DNA of 64,000 nt, taken from NCBI GenBank assembly GCA_029379385.1, contig CM055611.1:10044001-10108000 (forward strand), in the 5' to 3' direction. This stretch comes from Quillaja saponaria. Lineage: Eukaryota > Streptophyta > Magnoliopsida > Fabales > Quillajaceae. The notes under the pieces were generated by a model. That model made no database searches. It saw nothing but the letters and a program-made list of their open reading frames with translations, and had not been told where the DNA came from. Below, piece by piece: positions 61,688-64,000 of the stretch. The first letter of the stretch is position 1. Each line of letters opens with the position of its first letter. The position numbers and the translations under genes were made by a program.

Positions 61688-63623
61688 CATGTATTTCGAG
61701 TGTCTTCGAAATTGAATTAAATTAAAAGTTCTTAAAAAAAATGTAGCTTAGGTTCTTGAGAAGATTTCTAAAAAATTTCAGAACCTGATTCCAAGTATGC
61801 GTATCGTTAGAGGTATTGGGTTGCAGCTAGGTCGATGTAGGATTTTTAGTGAGTTTCAGTCAATCCGGGAGGCTTTGTCATAGGTTGTGGTTTAAATTAG
61901 CCTAGGACCACTAAATAAAACTTATTCATAACATACTAAAGAGTAAATGTGGAGTGGTGCAGGTCTTGGAAGTCATGATTATGATTTTCGGGTCTTGACT
62001 ATACCTGTTTTGAAGTAATTAATATTAGGGAATTTTAAAGGATGAAATAGGAGTAGAGTTTTGAATATGAAATGTTCCTAACATCTTAAAAATAGACTAA
62101 AAAGTTTCATAATTTAATTCCCAAGTATGAGAATTCTATAAGCATCAGAATCAAGAATTGACAAATAAGAATTTTACGAGAGCCATGTTTTTGTTCATGT
62201 AAAGAATTAAGGGAATTCCATGCTGATTTTAAGAAAAGTTTCTAAATAAGAAAGATGACTAACTTCCTAAAGTTAATTTTTAAACTTGGTTTTATTAAAT
62301 TTAGTTAAGTATATAAGTTGAAAACAAACATATATCCAAGGGTGGTTGTGAAAATATCTAAAGAATAGTTAACTTCAAATAAATACTTAAAACTTAGTAA
62401 CTCTAGATTTTTGTAATTAAAATGTTTTACTTATGAAGTTGATAAACTAAATAATACTTAAAAAATGTACTTTTAGCTTCAAAAAGTGTTGTCGAATCAA
62501 TGACGTGTGTGAATGCAAGAGTAAGTGCTAAATGAGATCGGTAAAAGGTGAGTGGTTAACTGTTACCCTTTGGTTGCTAGGTTATTATGTGTAATTGTAT
62601 GAATATTTGAACAAATGTGTTATATGGAAAAAGATGAGCATGTGTATTGTTTAGTGAGTTATCTGAATTATGTTTGATATTTGAAATTGTTTGTGGTTGA
62701 TAAGGGCCAACAAAGTGAATATTTCTCTGAAATGATTTTTATTTCTAAAATTGGAATTCAGGTGCACCTAGGATATTTTATTTTAAGATATTCTGATTCT
62801 GATAAGTGTTTTAAAAATATATTTGAGTGCTCAGCCCTAATGGAATGGATTGTGTATGGAGAATTAACATGTTGTGTGGGCAAATGCCTTGTAAGGGGAG
62901 ATACTACTGTGCGGGACTGAGTTACTCGTTGGCCCTTTGCTTGATTTGTATGCTATGATTGCTCTGATTGATTTATTATCCTATAAATCATGTGAGTTGT
63001 GAAATTATGACGATTACAAATGTATACATGTATTTTGAATTAAGACATGAATATTATTACATGATATTAATTGACTATATATGTTATATACTTGTGTTTA
63101 GCGACACTAGTAATCTTTGGGTACGTTTTCTCTCACTGAGTCTATATGACTCACCCTTTCTCTTGTGGATTTTTTTAATGGCTTCACTAAGCTCATGATC
63201 TGTTAACAGAGTATGACAATGTATTTTCCATGATCTTATACTTGAATTCAATGATGAAAATTTGCAGTCACACTAAGGCTGTGGGGTGTCTGGTCTTATA
63301 TTATGTAATAGTCTCCTTATTTGTTATTGGGATGAGAAATGAAGCGAAGCTCCTTGTTGTTTTTGTGTTGTTGTGTAAAAATAAGAGCATATATGTTTGT
63401 ATTTTGAGGCATTTTCATATTGTAGGGAATCTCTATTGAAATTTTCAGTAGATTGTTATTTGTCTCAGTAATCAAACTTTTACAGTTAACTTCTGTTTTA
63501 TAAAATTTACTTTTATGATTTGTTTAGCCAAGAATCATATTTGTTTTTTATTTTGAAGTGAGGGTTATGGAGGTTTGATTACTCATTCCTCTGTCCAATC
63601 ATACCTCCGTGAAGGATGTGACA
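61688..63623 (+). mobile_element. Family A copy A8, 3' part (plus strand)
   Basis: Reversed, it is colinear with A1 from about 2400 down to 84: GAATTAAATTAAAAGTTC near 61713, TAGGATTTTTAGTGAGTTTC near 61838, TGATAAGGGCCAACAAAGTG near 62698, GGTGCACCTAGGATATTTTA near 62761, and the end GGTTATGGAGGTTTGATTAC followed by GGATGTGACA at 63623. The open frames at 62681-63439 are shadows within it. With A9 it represents one plus-strand element of which about 2.9 kb remains. Confidence 0.75.
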
Positions 63624-64000
63624 GAAATTGTCATTTATAATTATTAAAAATTAATTTTTTTTATTATAAAAAAGTACATTTACACAGGTTATATCCTAGT
63701 TATTATTATTAATTTGAAGTATCTTTGGTTATTTTTATAATGTATTAATTTCTATCCCTTTATTTTACCATTTTTGCTTCAAATTTCTTTTTTTTTTCCT
63801 TCTTTTTTTTTAAGTTTTTAACAAATACGTCACTTTCTTAATCTTATAGCTACAAGAAATCGGAAGGACGTTTCATATTTCACGATACTGAAAAGAGCAT
63901 AAGTTAAAGATAAATTAAATGTTCTTATGTATGTTTGAGCTCTTATTTGTTTTTTTTTTTTTTTTTTTTTAAACAAATAAATTAGTAATGAATTTAAACT
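63624..64000. other. AT-rich flank
   Basis: Flank of A8 to the window end; T-rich and A-rich runs, no frame or repeat recognised. Confidence 0.5.

Noticed and set aside
62681..63439. Three plus-strand frames of 69-79 residues
   Set aside because: They are inside family A copy A8; homologous DNA in A1, A2 and A7 has stops at different places.

Overview
This window looks like eudicot plant nuclear DNA. It is AT-rich, full of plant Ty1/copia and Ty3/gypsy LTR retrotransposon remains, and carries two broken TIR-domain resistance-gene fragments, a class essentially confined to dicots. I found no intact host gene, rRNA, tRNA or CRISPR array. The window is a stack of nested and mostly dead retroelements. 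Nothing in it supports a new functional system; the interesting content is the insertion architecture, much of which can be dated relatively by target-site duplications (TSDs).

Layout. 1-6606: a decayed Copia element (Copia-1) whose integrase is split by a 4.0 kb LTR-like element (family A, copy A1, 84-4118); its 3' LTR is 6216-6606. 6607-8450 and 12862-13240: unrecognised sequence and a Copia gag start (Copia-E), separated by a 4.4 kb solo-LTR-like element (family B, 8451-12856, TSD TCTCC). 13890-17612: a second complete family A element (A2, TSD ATTTA). 17613-18510 and 28137-30455: a decayed Copia (Copia-B) split by a full-length minus-strand Ty3/gypsy chromovirus (18511-28131, TSD TTGGC). 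One LTR of that chromovirus carries a 772 bp PIF/Harbinger-type MITE (25662-26433, TSD TAA).

30456-34729: unassigned AT-rich DNA, the end of a B-like LTR (to 32784), then the first TIR fragment block (32785-34728). 34730-43560: two partial family A copies and a decayed Athila-like gypsy element on the plus strand. 43560-45340: minus-strand Sirevirus-like Copia pol. 46190-48107: family A piece. 48108-50015: Copia-like leader, primer binding site and LTR on the minus strand. 50900-51753: family A piece. 51754-53950: two facing Athila-like LTR pieces. 54332-56330: second TIR fragment block, a direct duplicate of the first, with a small inverted copy of its own 3' part. 57235-63623: a plus-strand family A element into which a minus-strand family A element has inserted.

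The gene products are the usual retrotransposon set (gag, protease, reverse transcriptase, RNase H, integrase), and every one is broken by stops or frameshifts. Boundaries given as approximate were placed by eye from internal comparison of copies in this window, without alignment software.
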